From positions 31,726,858 to 31,790,857 of the forward strand of contig NC_086352.1 of the NCBI RefSeq assembly GCF_036324505.1: a stretch of DNA of 64,000 nt, in the 5' to 3' direction. The DNA is from Eleginops maclovinus. Its lineage: Eukaryota; Chordata; Actinopteri; Perciformes; Eleginopidae. Shown piece after piece: positions 13,101-28,978 of this stretch. The notes under the pieces were generated by a model that had not been told where the DNA came from, did no database searches, and saw nothing but the letters and a program-made list of their open reading frames with translations. Position numbers and translations under genes: made by a program. Within the stretch, counting starts at the first letter, position 1. The number at the start of each line of letters is the position of its first letter.

Positions 13101-16100
13101 CACCATTTACATGCACTAAAAACACCTGTGCAACACAATTGACATCAATCAATCATTTATCTTAAGAATGTCAGAATGCCTTTTGCTTTTTCCAAAGTCC
13201 AACCTGGCCTTTTTTTAATACCTTGTATTGTTTGACAAAAGCCCAAAAGTTAAAGATATTTCATTCACTATCACATTCATGACATAACAATAATTTATAA
13301 TAATTTTCTATCATTCAGGCTATATTTAAAATAAACAGCTCTGTAATGAGAATCTTTGTATAGTTGTTGTAAATATCTTGTTCTGACAGGACTCTCATCT
13401 CAAGTTCCTGGGGATACATACCAATAGAAGTTTCCAGTTTTTTTAACTCTTTACTTTTTGTATTTTGTATCTGCTCAAATGGCTAAATGGCATTAATGGC
13501 ACAAGTTCTGTAGGCAGAAATGTGTAAATTACAAATCCTAAAATGTGTCACATTAATATGTGTTCAGGAACTAGATAAACGAGGAATCAAAACTTTGGTT
13601 TGGCATGATGGGAGGCTCAGAACACAGCTTTGGTTGTGTCAGTTGACATTTTGCTGTTAGCTAAATGTCTTACATCAAGCTCACAGTGTTTGAACCAACG
13701 GCAACTGCATCATTCAGCCTCCCTCTGAGCATTTGGCACTGTGAACAGCTGCTGCTTTTTAAACTTAAGCTAAAAGAAGTGTTGCATTGATTTTAATAAT
13801 AATCTTTGCTCTGCACTGAGTGGTCATGCGAAGTGTACCAGAGCCAGGAAACAGAAGGTTGTAATCCCTACTGAATCCCAGCACACCTTAATAGGACTGG
13901 CTTAAGCTGGAGATCATGGAGATTACCTCAGCTGAACTGTAAATTGAACTTCATGCACACGCATACAAACACGTTGACCTGGATTAACCTGTTCTAAGTT
14001 AATTAAAGGATCCAGTAATTAGATTGTTAAATAAGGGACATTGTCTTCTTATTGTACCGTGAGCTTTGCATCACATGGGTAGTTAAGACTAATACTTTCG
14101 AACTAGAGCGACCAAGGTGAAGTTATCAACGATAGCTAGTATCACGAACGGTAAAACAGCTCTAGATCTGGACTGTAAATAAAGTAATCTCAAGAAGGGA
14201 TTAACCAATTGTTGGCTTTGAAAGACATGTTGTAATGTGTTTTTCAACGCCTTTGTTGATGCTGGGCAGTAAACCCTTGTGCAGATGGAGGAGACTGCTC
14301 GCTGTGCTGTTAACCTTCTTGCAATTATCTCTTTTCTAACATGTTAGGTGCCATACTAAAATTTAGCCGGATGGGCTAACTTTGCTGCTGGATGTCAAGT
14401 TCAAGCATCCGTGCATTTAAAAATAGACATGAGAGAGTCATCTGATGTAGGCTGCTGTGGTCATCTTCAGCATGTTGTCACCGTCTTGCCACTGGGAGCT
14501 TCTTCGGCACCGAGGATGGGTGGTGCAGGGGCGCAGGAGAAAGAAACAGTTGTAACAATGGGCTTCTGGGATTTCCTCAGGCTGGAAGGACACTTTGTAT
14601 TTTCAGAACAAAATATGTTTCTGTGAAATTAGAATCTATGGTGGAGTCCAAACAGGAAACAATGTCCTTGCAATCAACGGAAAATGTATTGAAACAGCAA
14701 CAACTATCATGAAGATGAGAATTGTAATTTAAAACCATTATGAGCAACGTTTGTAAATGTAACAGGCCAAAACTCCCAACATGGTAGACTTATTACAAAT
14801 CATAACCAATGGGCTGACCACCGTCCGGGTTGACTGGTGGCGGAACCATTGGTGCAGCTCCACTATTCAGTGCATAGCTGCAAAATTTGAATCCAAACAC
14901 AACCCGTTTCTTCAATACACATACTATTTATCCAGAAAGAATACATACAGAGCAGTCTGTTACTTAATTACTTGCAAGTTCACATCTCAAAGATCAGGTT
15001 TCATTAGGATTCACTTAATAGGGCTAGACAACATGCAACTATCGATCTCCTTTTTTGAAGTATTTTTTGGGCCAATTTGTAGCAGCACAACAAGCCGTTA
15101 TCGGAACCTTATATATGTTCACCTTTAAGGGTTAGTTAATGAGCGGTTAAAAACAACTTTCCAAGCTAAAATATCCGGGATACTCGGAGCAATATTCATT
15201 TGGTGTTCCTTTGCACTCAACAAAGTCCAACATTCAGTTTCAATTAACCAGCTACTGTAAATGGTTCAGCTGTTGCCGGGCAGCCACTGTACATTGGGTT
15301 AATCAGGGCTAATAGCTCTGTAGAGCTGAGGAGAACCACAGTATCATCTTCTGTCTTTTAAATGACATGTCTCATCCATTGCTAATACATGAATAAGGAT
15401 TAGTGCATTCCATTTATTGTTACTGATATAAATGCCAATTAATGGTGCTATTGATTTCAACTGGTATTTCCCAGCCTTACCTTTGAATTAGAATGTGAAT
15501 TATGTGTTGTGTGCCTGTAAGTGCACATGCCAACTTGTCTGTGTACTTGTTAGACCGCAGTATTGGCACTGCGTGGATTTTCAATTATGAGTAGGTTTGC
15601 TGGAAGAATGAGCAGTGACACTATTGGCTAACCGTTTGTATCATTTGCAATTAGTGTAGGAACTAAAGCTTGATTTGCTTCCTCTCTTTCAGTCGCTCTC
15701 TCTCATCCCCTGGTTTAATTGGCTTTTCTGTGTAAAAATTTGAAAAAGTCACTAAGACGGCGGCAGCTTTCCATTTAAACAGATTATGGATGGAACAGTT
15801 ACCAGTGAGGGCCAAATAGCCCTTTGTAATCCTCACAGAGGACATTTAATTAACTGGCCTTCTTTTTTTGAACTTTTCTCCCATTCTGTTTATTCCTTCC
15901 TTTTGTCTTCCCTGTCTCCCTTTTTTGTCTCACACCATTTGTTTCAATATATGAGTCGCACACGCACACACACTAACAGTGCAAGTGCTGTCAGGTACAA
16001 TGAAACTCTTCTTCCGACGATGCGAGAGCGGGATAGTTTGTGCTGCATGTTAACGCTAAATGAGAGCATGGTGCTGGGGGGTAGGGGAAGATAAGGGGTC

Positions 16101-19100
16101 GCACATTCTGCCTTCAGTACTGTCAATGTAGAGCAATAGAAGGGAGGGGAGTATTGTGAAAGTGAGCTAGCGGAGTGAGGAAGGCGCTGATTGGGGTCAT
16201 TGAAGGAGGACGAAGAGGAGAGAGGAGGAGGAGGAAAGAAGATGAGAAGAGCACGGGCGGAGGGTTCTGTGTTTGATTCATCAGCTGGTAACTGAAGGCC
16301 TTCCTATTTTCATCCTCCAGATACATCAGTGTCGGAAAAATGCACCACACTTCCACATACACGTGGAGACACTAAGATTAAACAATATAGATTCATTTTT
16401 TTTGGTGATATCATTTTTGTTCATTTTTCAAGCCAGCTTCGCACGGTGACACACACATACAAATACTACATATTAATAAATAAATAGTATCAAACCCCTT
16501 GTCTACTTCACTTAACACACCTTTAGGTAAGAAGGGCTGTGGTAAGCCTGGGTGACGTTTTCAACCCGACACTGAAAACCCATAATTATCTGCCTTCTCA
16601 TTGCCTATAGAAACACACTTTTTGTTTTGTTTTCTATAACATCTATAAGACGACTCCAACCTCCAGATACAAATTAAACAAATGTCTAATTAAAACGCCA
16701 TGTGTAGCCAGTGTGCTTGTTCATATTTTCTGTGTTTATTGTCGCATCACAAACTGACTAACATGCTGTCTAGATGCGACGCTTGTTAGATCAAGTGAAG
16801 CGATTTGGCTTTGTTTAATCAGAATAACACATAATCATCCCTATGGATAAATGTTAAAGTTACCTAAAGATATTTACATATAGACATCCACAGGCCAAAT
16901 GGTTCATCAGGAACATCCCCTTCAACAGAGTTCATTGCCCTATTGCTTTCTGTATTGGTTTTCTGTAATGTGGACTCATGCACCACTTAAATCTACTTGA
17001 AAAGGCAATCTGTTTGGCGCTGTGCCTCTACACTTTACTTAAGGAACCACGTGGCTCATAACTGTGTTCTTGTTTCAGATAATAGAAACCATTAGATACT
17101 GCATTATTGTTTACTGAGACACTTTACTGTGGTTCAGTTACGTAATGTGCACCCCTGATATGTTGATTATGTGCTGAAGATGTTTTCTTTGTTAGTGTTG
17201 TATAAAAAAGGGTAATTGGCTTCATAATGCTCTTTTAAGCAAAACAGTTTCCCACAGAGATTAAAGTCAAATAAGTCTAATGATGCACAAAAATTATGCA
17301 AATACACACTTCTCTACACCTACACATGTACTGCCGGACAGATATTACGTATGCATGCTGTATATGTCCTTTAGTCATATAATCATTTAAGAATAATTCA
17401 ATTACCAGAGTTGCTTTCAACGGTAGTTAGTGTATAGTTTTTAACATGATGGAAAAATGAGGAACTGCTGTCATAAAGTAAAATAAATTGCTTTCATAAC
17501 CACTTTTCCTCAACCTCAGTGAAAAACGAAAAGAGCATTCTGAAGCAAAGACATCAGCGCTGCTAATAGAATCCAACTGCATTGATAGGCATCTGCTATG
17601 GGAAACAACAATGTTCTGTACTAAAAACACATCTACGCTAAATACCCATCATGTTGTTTCATGTTGGCTTTATACACCTGGACACCATTGAAACATATAT
17701 ATTTCATTACCAAGGTTGGAATAAGGAATCGTTGCTCACCCCCACTTCACCCTGACCGCTTGTATTGATTCACCATTCAACATTGAAACATCAATAAAAA
17801 ACTGATTACGAAACGCCACCCAACATTCCCAGTTCACCTTTAACAGATATATGGTTCCAAACATCTGACCACTTCGGCAACTTGTGGCATTAGATGTAAA
17901 ATGCTAAAAAAGCACTGTAACTTACACAGTCTGTATTTGTTGGTCACCATTGGTTGTTTCCGCCGGACAAATGAAGCCCCAAGGACCTGCTAGCATTATC
18001 TCCTTTCCTTTCATAAACGATGGTCACTTGTATCCTAAGCTAAAGGACAAAACACAAAGGAAGCATTAACGCTCCTTTCCACAGCAATTACACAGCTCTT
18101 ACCATGGCTGCCACTTAGGTACTTCCTGTTTGTTTCACTTTGGTAGGATGCTTCCTAAGCTAAAGACTATTACACTGCAGCCCATCATACATGAAGCAGC
18201 ATTAGATCATCCCAGCATCTGACCCCAAAGTATTATCTGGTTCTTCATTTCATCATGATCGAGCACTCAATGTTCAGCAACAAAACATACTTATGTTAAG
18301 GCGGAATAATGATTACAACAGAAAGTTCTGTACTCTACTGAATGCTGCCAGCTATTTAGATTTAATTGAGCAACATTTAAACCAACTGGCTCTTTACACC
18401 TTTTGGTCGATGGTGGTCGAGAGGTCAGCACTTGTAATCATTTCCAGACTACATTTGATGCATTATGGAAGATACTTTCTGCAAAGAAATCTATATTTTT
18501 GCCTTTGTGCATACACTACATTTTACTTCAAACTTTTATAACTGGCTGCAAGAACAGAACAATGTTTCTCAATGGTATTTCTAGGGTCAGTGGTATGTCA
18601 AGCTTAGCTAGAACGTCGGGGGTTATACTTTGATGGATCAATATTATAAATATTTTATGATGCTTTCTGAAATGTTGGATTGCACATGCTGAGAAATAAA
18701 GTGCATTAAATATGAAACATGACATTTAATATGAATCTATCTGAATGTAGGAGATCCAATTTTAGATAATTTGATCAGTATATCACAAAATGTAAATGTA
18801 ATAAACCTTAGTATATGATTCATCTTTAATATATCTACAGTGCTAAATGTATAGGGAGATGTGTAATATCAACATCGTCTACAACTTATTATATATTGTA
18901 AATGGTGTTTATATTTTTTGTGATACATTTGTTGCAATTGAGATATCTTTTGTAGATAATGAACCAACTTAACGCCATTGGATTTAGTCAAATCCAGTAA
19001 ATCCATATATCCTGAGTACATTGTATAATTGTATATATGTTGTAGAAATCCTTTAAATTCACTACTAACATTGAGCAGTCTTCAGATTGATTGTTAGCAG

Positions 19101-21419
19101 TGGCAACAATGGACTAATAAAACCATAGGAAATAAAGGGAAAGCAGAGCCTCTATAGTGTCAAGTTAGAGCCATACTGCATTTAATACACTCTTGTATTG
19201 CGAGGGAAATGTAGTTACCAAAGCAATGTTATGAATTAATTATTTAAAGACATCAACAATGTATGAAACTTGAACTAACTGGCCATGAAGGGGCCACAGA
19301 ACCGACATTTTCTCAATAATCCAAACAGTGTAAGCAGTCCGTCTGTTGTGTTATTGCTCTGCATTATATTTCTGTTTGCGATGTGACACGGTCAGGCCTA
19401 TTTTTCAGTTGTCACTATGTTATCTGAGTTGTTCTCTTTGTTTCTGCTCCATTGTTGCTATATTGACTGTCTGCCCACCACATTCCACTGTTGGTGAAAA
19501 AAGGGATCAGTAGACTGCATCTCAAAAAGTGCATTAGGCAGTTGTTTTTAAAGGCAATTTTTTGTGCTCTGAAAATGTGTCCTTCACACAAAGACCTGTC
19601 AAAGCACCATTTGCTGAATTGAGTTGGAGCTAATTAAAATAAAGTTTCAGTGTAGCTTTTGTACATCTTCCTGGGCTTCTGTTTGTGGTAGCTGGTCTGC
19701 TGAACCACGTTGAGTTCAACTTACAATAAGTGCATTCAACCATGTGGGTGCAAGTGTACAACTGTACATCCTTACAACAAAAGTTCAAGAATGAAGCAAG
19801 TACATCAACTTTTTTAAATATGCTAATCTACTTTAAGTGCTCTATTTACCAAACCACCAAATTGTATTCATATCATAAAACACACATTTGTCTTCGGGAC
19901 TTTAAGAACTGTACAGAACACAACACCTTTATTGGAGCGAAGGAGGAAACTTCCCTTGTAAAGCAAAACAGAAGAGTAGAATGGACAGGAATTAAATCAC
20001 TTTTACCGATTCATCAAAAATGTCCTGGGTTGGCCCGAGTCCCAATTCTGTGGATTAGCCTTAGATATCCCTGCTTAAGGGACTTAGGTATCATAAGTAG
20101 TGTTACGGAATCAGCTTTAGGTGTTGAGTAAATACTGCAACCCTTCTGGCCTTCTAAGGAAATTAAAACAAAATAGCTACATAATGTAAATGTCTCCCAA
20201 GTTGTTTGGAAACATTAAAGTAATTTGTAAATGCATTTAAATGCCTTCGTTTATTAGCAATACATATTCAGTCCGGTTTTTGTTGTTTCTTGGGTTTAGT
20301 GCATATTTTCAGGCCGACCCGGAAGTTGATGAGCATGATGACGTTTAGTAGTTAAATGTAGTCGCTTGTTAGCAACATCCAATTTATAAGCCATAGAATC
20401 TTCAGACATTCACCAGTTTGGTTCTACTGACTTATTTTATGTCGGAGAACCCAACATAAAAATCTCCTCAGCTTGTGTTAACCCTCTCATTCCAGGTTTC
20501 TAACCAAAGGTGTGTTCAAAAGTCGTTGACTTTGAGACAAGAGAACCGGAAATGGTAAAATGCTTACTAATTTTTGGATTTATTTTCCAATGAATCCAAT
20601 TAAACATGGTAAATAACAACAAGTAAACAGTAGAACTCTTAAGTGAGCCTTATGCTTGACTGATAGGCTATGAGACTGTCCACACTTCAATGATGTGAAG
20701 TAAACTATGTATTTAATATGAGATGAGCTAAATCACTTCATCCAGCACAAGGCTAAAACAGCTCCTGCTGCCCTCACATATCTCAGTGTTAGTTTTAAAA
20801 GCTCAAGTGCAACTTTTTTTTTTCGATGGAGAGGGCAAATAGGGGGCAATCCAGGAGTAAAAACTGTGTTTCACTTTGTGTATGAAAGCGCAGACTGGAC
20901 TCAGCCTCGATGAGCTTGTGTGACCATGTTCCAGCTCAATGAAAGCCTGAATAAAGCCTGGATTGCTGGTTTTAAGATATAATGGGTGTAATAGCTGATG
21001 CAAGAAAACAGGGATTGGTCTCTCGCGTTTCACAGCTCAGTTGCCTGTGTAAGAGACAATCCACATGATTGGGTGGGACGCAGCAGGGTGGACAGTTTGA
21101 TTTCTGTCAGATCAAAGAGCTGTCCACTGCAGTGTCTTCTTGCTTGATATTCGAAACTGTTCAAAGCTCAAGGAATGGGCGTAGATGTGTGAGTGTATGT
21201 GATTAAGTCCATTGAGAGAGACTAAGACCAGATTCAGGTTGTAATCCCTGTAAACCCATCCCTCCCACTTGCTGCAGTGTTGATGGATTTGTTCAACAAT
21301 GTAACACAAAAGTACCCCTACACTTGAGATCCCTCTTTTGTTCGGGGGGTTTAACCCCAAAACAAGATGTTTGCTACAACTTAAGTCAGAGAGATCTTGC
21401 ACCATCGTCTGGGTTATTA

Positions 21420-22010
21420 CCAGTGTTGGAAAGTAACTATATATCTTCTCAAGTACTATACTACTAATGTAATGTACTGAGTATTTTCTTTCCAATTTGT
21501 GCTGATACTCCACTATGTATCATAGGGCTATATTGTTCTTTGTCAGTACATTTAATTACAGCTTTAGTTACTTCATCAATTCAGACACACACAACGTGTT
21601 CAAATAAAGAACTTGTAAAATACAAATTGATATAACTGCATATAGTCCCTTAATCCTCCTTAGTAATGAAACCTCTGAAATGTCTAAGTTGACCAATCAA
21701 AATTGAGCCAAATATATACTAAGCCTTATATTTACAGGTTTTAATGTAGATTCAAATGTCCAACATTATTTTTCTTACACCCAAATACTTCAACAATTAG
21801 CAACATTTCTGCATTTAAATCATTTTGAGGTAAAACAATGGTTTCAGGTTTTTTCAAATGTGAAGATTTGCTGATTTCCTCCTTCCTTAAATATAGTTTT
21901 GTTCATTTTTTATTTGTTCCTGCTTAAGTCATTTTACTTGTAATACTTAAGTATATAATTACATGTATCTAATCATAATGGTATTATTTTCCTTTACTAT
22001 TATTTTAGAT
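21420..22010 (+). mobile_element. hAT-type MITE, diverged copy
   Basis: It starts cagtgttggaaagtaacta, the typical CAGTG-TGGAAAGTAACT end of this fish family, and ends in AT-rich sequence containing cttaagt and tacttaagtata words near 21925-21960. The right end and target duplication are not clear. Confidence 0.5.
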
Positions 22011-24339
22011 GATACATTTTTGACTATATATGATTTTAGTTTGTTGTTGATCAAATTCACCATGAAGCAATAATGCTAAATATTGAGTCTCTCTGTTAAT
22101 TGTACTTTCAAGCTTTCACCAGCTTTAACAGGTAACTCATAATTAAACGTGAAGCTTTCTCTGTAAGCCTTTTCTGATCAAGGAAGTGTAACCTGTGGTT
22201 CAAACCCAAAGTGTTAAATATTCTTTATACAAATGTGATTAAGGTAAGGAAGATGCAGCTCGTTTTTCCACAACAGTTTGGAAAACGTTTGAATGTCAAA
22301 TGAAAACAGTGAACTTCCATGTATTTCTTTGTAACTTCTTCATCCCCTATCAAGCATGATATTTTCCTATTTAAAAGTTATTCATTATCAAACTAAGATG
22401 AATATAAAGGGGACATCTCACAAATTATATTGCAACTGCAAATGCATGAAGAAGAGCTTTCTCTTATAAAATAAAATATGAGAGGTCAAGGGAGTGACCT
22501 GAGTATACGTGCTATACCTTTCAGACTTGAGTCTCCTACCACAAAAGCTGGATTCACTAAAGGTATATTGTCAGCACTATTCCAAATGATAGTAACTAAT
22601 GATTTCAATTATATAACTTCCTTTTCTCACCTAGATGTTTGTGGTTGTGGGGTCTGGTTAGAGTACCGGCTGCTGGAGTGATGGGACTGTCTCGTCAGTC
22701 ACTAAATAAAAGCATGCTAGTAACACCTGGTCATGTTCTCTTGAGTGCAAGAGAAACTCCCTCTGGAGGGAACATTGGGATTTTTTTTACTTTGACCCTT
22801 TTTATACACAACAACATTTATCACACACTATAAAAAAGATAAAACCCCCAACAGCTCGTCATAAAGGGCCTCCTAAAGATCCAAGGGACATGGAACAATG
22901 TGAGGACAGGACCATTATTTGTTTTATTATTTTGCTTTCGGATCAAATCTATTTTTATTGTTAATCATACATTTGGTTTTTAAATTGTACTGTTTTTACC
23001 TTATAAAATACATTATTGGAGAAAACAATAAAAGACTGAACCTAAACCTAACCTTAATACAACAGCTGATTCTAAACTTCTGAATAGGAGTGTTTGTCAG
23101 ACATCTTTCAGAGAGTGCTCGACTAGGCTACATGTAGACATTAGATAGAATCCAAATATAGGCAATCTAATTTCCCTGATTTCTGGAGGTTTCTTGCACA
23201 GTCTGTAACAAGATGTGTATATTTTCAGCACTGATTGTGTAAGTAATGTATCAACACTTGTTTTTCCAAGACTAATAACTCCATCTCCCCTTCCTTGTCA
23301 TTATCTTTAACCACCTAAGCTCACACCTCTCTGTCTCCAGCATGAAAACTTAACATTTAGCTTCCAGTCGTAAACATATCATTAATTATGACACTTTGGA
23401 TCAGTCCAAGGTCATAATTCATAGCCTTTGAGCCCACGGTGATGTTGAGCATGCTAATTGATCTGATAAATATGATGGCATTTTCTATAAACCTCATTAT
23501 TTTTCAAAGATACCACTTTAGTCAACAGTCTTTAGCTTTACTGAACAGGATGGACATATGATATTTATTTATAGTTCTGACAGTAATTAGAGTTTGAAGG
23601 GGAATACCACCAAGTCTGTTTACAAGTCCTGGAAATGATTTATCTTAATAATCATATAATCCTTTTATTAATTGCTGGTTGTCAGTGTTGGATTTATTAA
23701 TTACTCATACATATACACCTCATTTATTTTGCCTATGTATGGACAGTCTAGAGAACAAACACAGGCATATGAAGACACTACTGAGATTCAGGCAGTAGTA
23801 GGTCTGCTGAGAAGCATATGGATGTTCCAATGACCATATAACATTTGAAGTCATTTCACTGAATTTCTGTAGAGAAAAAAGTCTGCTAAAATCCAATTGT
23901 AAAACATTGAAAACACATTGATAAACTCATTTTTCTCTAATGGTTTGCTATAACTTCCAATTCAACCCTGTTCTTGTTCGACACTGATCATATGGCCATT
24001 TCATTGTTTAGATTTTTTACTGAACAACATTAAAAATAACTCAAACAACAAAATAATGAAGATTTCATATAAAACTGTGATCAAGTCAATACTGAGGACA
24101 ATGTTGGTTTCCTCTTATTCAGTTTTGGGCATATTACAAACACTATACACAATTATTAGTAAATATATTATCTTATCTCAATATCTTTTTTTAATTCCAG
24201 TATATACAACAGCACCTCAACAGTTAAACGAAACAAACAAGCAACATTAAGAAGAAACCAAATACAACACATAAATACAAATAGGAACCTGACAAATCCC
24301 AAATTCCCCCCTTTGACATGGAGTAGATGGTATTTCAAA

Positions 24340-24690
24340 TCCTGTTTGGTTGCTTGCAGTATTTATTAGTCTTCAGCCCTCAGCCCCATCTTTTGCTGAA
24401 CCAGGAAGTAACCTCTCCCTATGACCAGGGTAACTAAAATACAAAGAAAGTTATTGATACGAACAAATCCTTATGTTAGCTGTGCTAAAATGTGGGATAA
24501 TTAATGAAGTTACAATCAATCAAAAAGTGGACAATTTTAATCAAATGAGTGGTGTTCAATGTTGGTGTGTTTTTGGTTTACTGCAACTTAAAGGAAGTAA
24601 AACTAGTGACAGTAAGGGTGCAGTAAAATTGCTTTACCCTGTGTGGCTGTAGCCATCAGATTCATTTTTTCATTGTTTTAATTCCTACAG
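24340..24690 (+). repeat. dispersed repeat, uninterrupted copy
   Basis: Contains agtcttcagccc, gctgaaccaggaagtaacct and, 250 bp later, gtgcagtaaaattgct with gccatcaga. The same blocks in the same order occur at 34190-34402 and 36206-36300, where an LTR element separates them. Confidence 0.6.
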
Positions 24691-25084
24691 AGACGAGCAA
24701 AACTGAAACATAAATAATGACACCTTTATTGCATACTTTCTTCACAAAACAACCAATAACATAATTCAATGTGAATTAGGTCCCAGGACTCTGCACATAC
24801 TGCCCATATGTGCTCTGAGAACAAGATAACAAGAAAGGGCTGTGAGGAAACACAACATGTAGGGACACTCAGACTGCAACCTACTGAGCGAATGAGGCCT
24901 GTCGGCGTGGAAAAGCCTTCTGTTGCATTATTAGTGAGTGCGGGGCCCACTTTTTCTTGGGATTGCAACATATCATTACATCCAGTGGGTTGCATTAGTG
25001 TGAGGGATGGCAGTAGCACCAAGCTGTCTCTCCCTATGGTCCTTTATTAGACACTAATCCACTGATGATTGTTATTAGCCAGAA

Positions 25085-25237
<153 letters not shown>

Positions 25238-26478
25238 AAAGATTCATTTTGGCATAGTGCTCTGTATATTAGCCCGGTGATTTATTATCTGGGTAATGCC
25301 GTCCCTTCTTCCCCAAAGCTGCATTGTCCTTTTGCCAATTAATTCTGAATCTGCTACGACCACGGGGAGGGGGCGAGACGGATAGATGGAGATACAGAGA
25401 GAGATCATCAGCAAATACATGGGTTGAACCCCAGAGTCAAGTGCAGAGCTATGTTTTTTTCTTAAGATGTGGCTGGTTAATTTTGCTCTTGTGTCCTCTT
25501 TTGAAGTCTGCTTATGTTTTTCTTTCAAACGTTCCCTTGCTCCCCCTGTTCTCTAATGCCATTGATTTATGCAATTGCTTGCTCATTGTGTTCTCTTCTT
25601 AATACTACCATCTTCCACTTTTTGTTGTTGTGCTGGTTTTCTAACAATCCCAGGGTAATTTCTCCACCTCTGCCTTTCACTCCTAATCCGGTTCCTGCGA
25701 CACAACTTGGCCCTCTTACCATGCTGTAAATTATTCGGTTGAATGCTCTTATTCTGAAGATATGTATTTTTCTTCTGCTCCCATTTTCTTTTTCACTCTA
25801 CAGTCAAAACAGATATATTTTTTTTTTCTCTCCCTACTAACTATGTCTTTTATTAAAGTCTGAGAATTTGAAATGTAAGGGATAATGTGCGACAAACCGG
25901 ACATTACAGCCTAAAGAACCCAAACCAGTGAATCATGATACGGTTCACCCTGAAAGAGTTCCTTTTACTATCAAAAACTGCTCACTGCACATAATCTTGC
26001 TTATTACAGAGATGACTTAATACAAATATCTATTTTAACATTATTTCTTAGATTGTTTTATGTACGTTAAATTATGTGAAAAGCATTATGTTATGCATTT
26101 CAGCCGTCGCACCTACGGTGCTGCTGTTGGGGACTTGGCAAATAACAGTCCTTGGAAGAATTCAAGTTTTGTGCAACAAGTGGTTGAGCAAAGTAGCAAA
26201 AATGAATGTTATACCATTACAAATAATAAAACCCCAGCATGGAAGTCATCCAGTATTTTCCTTCTCACCTGTTCTCATCCAATTACGCTGGTTTCTATTC
26301 ATGTCATCTCCCTTTATCTCTATCCCGAATGTATAGTGTGGACAACGCGCAGTGGAAACTGAGAGGAGGCCATCTCCACATCTCAACTAGCAATTATAAT
26401 CAGTGCTGCGCTATCTGCAGCCTTAGTAAACAGCAATCATATTGACACTGTGGAAATTCTAAGATCCCAATACCTCAT

Positions 26479-26630
<152 letters not shown>

Positions 26631-27145
26631 CACGACAACAGTGTTTACTGATATCAGCAGGGGAGCAAAGGAGTGCTTTCAGGGCTGGAGCCAAAGGATT
26701 GCTCTCTGTAGTGTCAGTTTATCTCCCTTTAAACAGAGAATGAGTGATTCTTATTTGGAATGGTTATACAACAAAACGGTGGCACTGTAATAGTGCTAAA
26801 CTTATTAAGTGATGGCTGAACAAGGACAGATGATGAATATTACCCATCATTATTGGACGGCTTAGTTAAATACTCTATTCTGAAGTCAGTTTGGACATTC
26901 AGTGGTCTGCTCTTTCACAATATCAGATCATTGCTAAGGTTGATCTGATTGAGGGACTATGTGCAGTCATATTAATCCGCAGAAAGATATCAATCAATTT
27001 AAAACTGATTAATAATTGAATAACTGAAAGGAAAATGTATAACGTCAATAGCTGGTAAAGTTTAGTGGATTGTTGAGTTCTGTATAGCACAAGGTTGGCA
27101 GCATCGTTAAGTAACATTAAATAGACCAGCAATCATATTCAAAAA

Positions 27146-27264
<119 letters not shown>

Positions 27265-28780
27265 TGCATCTGTTTGGTGCATGCGTCTCAAAGAGAGGAA
27301 TTGCTCTTCAATGGGGATGTGTATGAAAGCATGCATGACGGTATCTTTATCAAAATGAATTAGTGATGAATCGGCCTCATGCATGATACATCAATAACAG
27401 CATCATGTTACGCATGATCCATGATGATGAAGATACAAGTTTTGTGTTTGAATAACTCAGCTGCCATTTCCAGTGGGTTGGACTGCAACAACATTGCAAA
27501 TACAGTATATGTAGAATGAATCACTGATTTATTTTCATTGGATGAAATGTTGGGTTGTGTCAAGAATATTTTGTGAAAAAAAACAACAATTTCTAGTAAA
27601 ATCTATGGTCAAATGGATTGGTTTGCTGAACCCACAGACAATTAGCCATATTATTGATTTAAATGTATCTATGTTATGCGGCAAACATTCCACAAATGGA
27701 AGAACCTAGTGGCAGCCAATTTTTCCTTAAAAATACATATTGATTATCAAAATATTTTCCAACTATTCATGTTGTTGTAGTCAAGCAATACATTGGAGTA
27801 CCACTGTTGCTTTAAGTTGCATTATTTGGATTAGCAAAGGTTTGCTTAACTACAGGGAAACATTACTTATGGTTCTTGTCAGCGACATGCCGCCCTGATA
27901 CGTATTACTTGCACCAGTAAGTTTTAGACCTGTGCAATTTGCCCCCTCCACTCTTCTGGTTGGCACTGGTGTTTTTAGACATATTAATTCCGAGCTGGCA
28001 ACACTGCTACTTTAGTTTGCTAGTCTATACTGGCTGTAGTAATCTAAGTGTGTTTTCCTGGAGTAACACAGCGGGCTGGCTGACTGTCACAGGGTTTTTC
28101 TCCGCTTGAAAAGTTGTCGGGCTGACAGAAAAGAACAGTGAAAAAGAAACCATGGCACACAACAACATTCACTCTTTGTCTAAATCTGTCACCAGCAGTT
28201 GTGCATTTTCCTAGCAGAACAATGTGGGAAAGCTCAGTTGATTCTGACTCATTTCACAAATGTATTGTTTTGATATAATATAACTGTACATCCACTGTTA
28301 AACAAACACAAAAAAAATGTGCATGTTAAAATATAGATCACGCTGAGTAGAACATAACTAATTGCTTTTTAATATAATCAAGGTATGATTTTTTAAGAAG
28401 ATCTGTACCAAACAATTTTGGTGTTTGAATACATGTGTTTTGAATATATTCCCTGTTGTGATTTTCATTAAATTCAGATGAATTGTGCCTTAATGCTGAG
28501 GTAGTGTAATACTGTAGTGAGGTAGGCGGCTTTTCTGAAATGTGCATGCTTTCAGAGATTCACTTTGGTTATGAAATGCCCAACCATTTGTTTTCTACAA
28601 CCATTTATACAGTAGGTGTGTTGCAATGTTGTGTTTGTGAAGTTTAATCTTAGCCTTGGAAACCAACAACATATTTATTTACATGGACTTGAAATATCTC
28701 TTCAACAGCAATATGGTATCTGTTTGAATTTGGTCCAACACTAAACCCTAATACTCACTGTTTCCTTTCTCTCTCTACAG

Positions 28781-28978
28781 GTCCAGAGTGGTACTTGGTC
28801 AGAGTGGAGCTGACAGTGACAGATGTAAATGATAATATCCCAGAATGGAGCATGATTCCAGCTCCATACCTGGCTGTGGTTTCCCCCGACGCCCCCGCAG
28901 GCTCGCTGGTCTACAAGCTTCACGCTCAGGACGGAGATGAAGGGAACAACGGTGAAGTCGAGTATTTCCTATCTGATG
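28781..28978 (+). CDS. cadherin exon: end of one EC repeat and first half of the next
   Basis: This 198-bp exon lies between acceptor ctctctacag and donor gtaggt, entering and leaving in phase 1. It encodes PEWYLVRVELTVTDVNDN, the closing strand and DxNDN calcium motif of one extracellular cadherin repeat, then IPEWSM and a new repeat with SPDAPAGSLVYKL and the calcium-loop segment DGDEGNNGEVEY, stopping at FLSDG. Cadherin repeats are about 110-residue extracellular modules joined by Ca2+-bound linkers and mediate cell-cell adhesion. The sequence suits large neural cadherins of the DN/Hz (type III) class; the subfamily call rests on remembered family features. The exon length is a multiple of three, so skipping would keep the frame. 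No start codon, signal peptide or membrane segment is present, as expected for an internal exon. Confidence 0.93.
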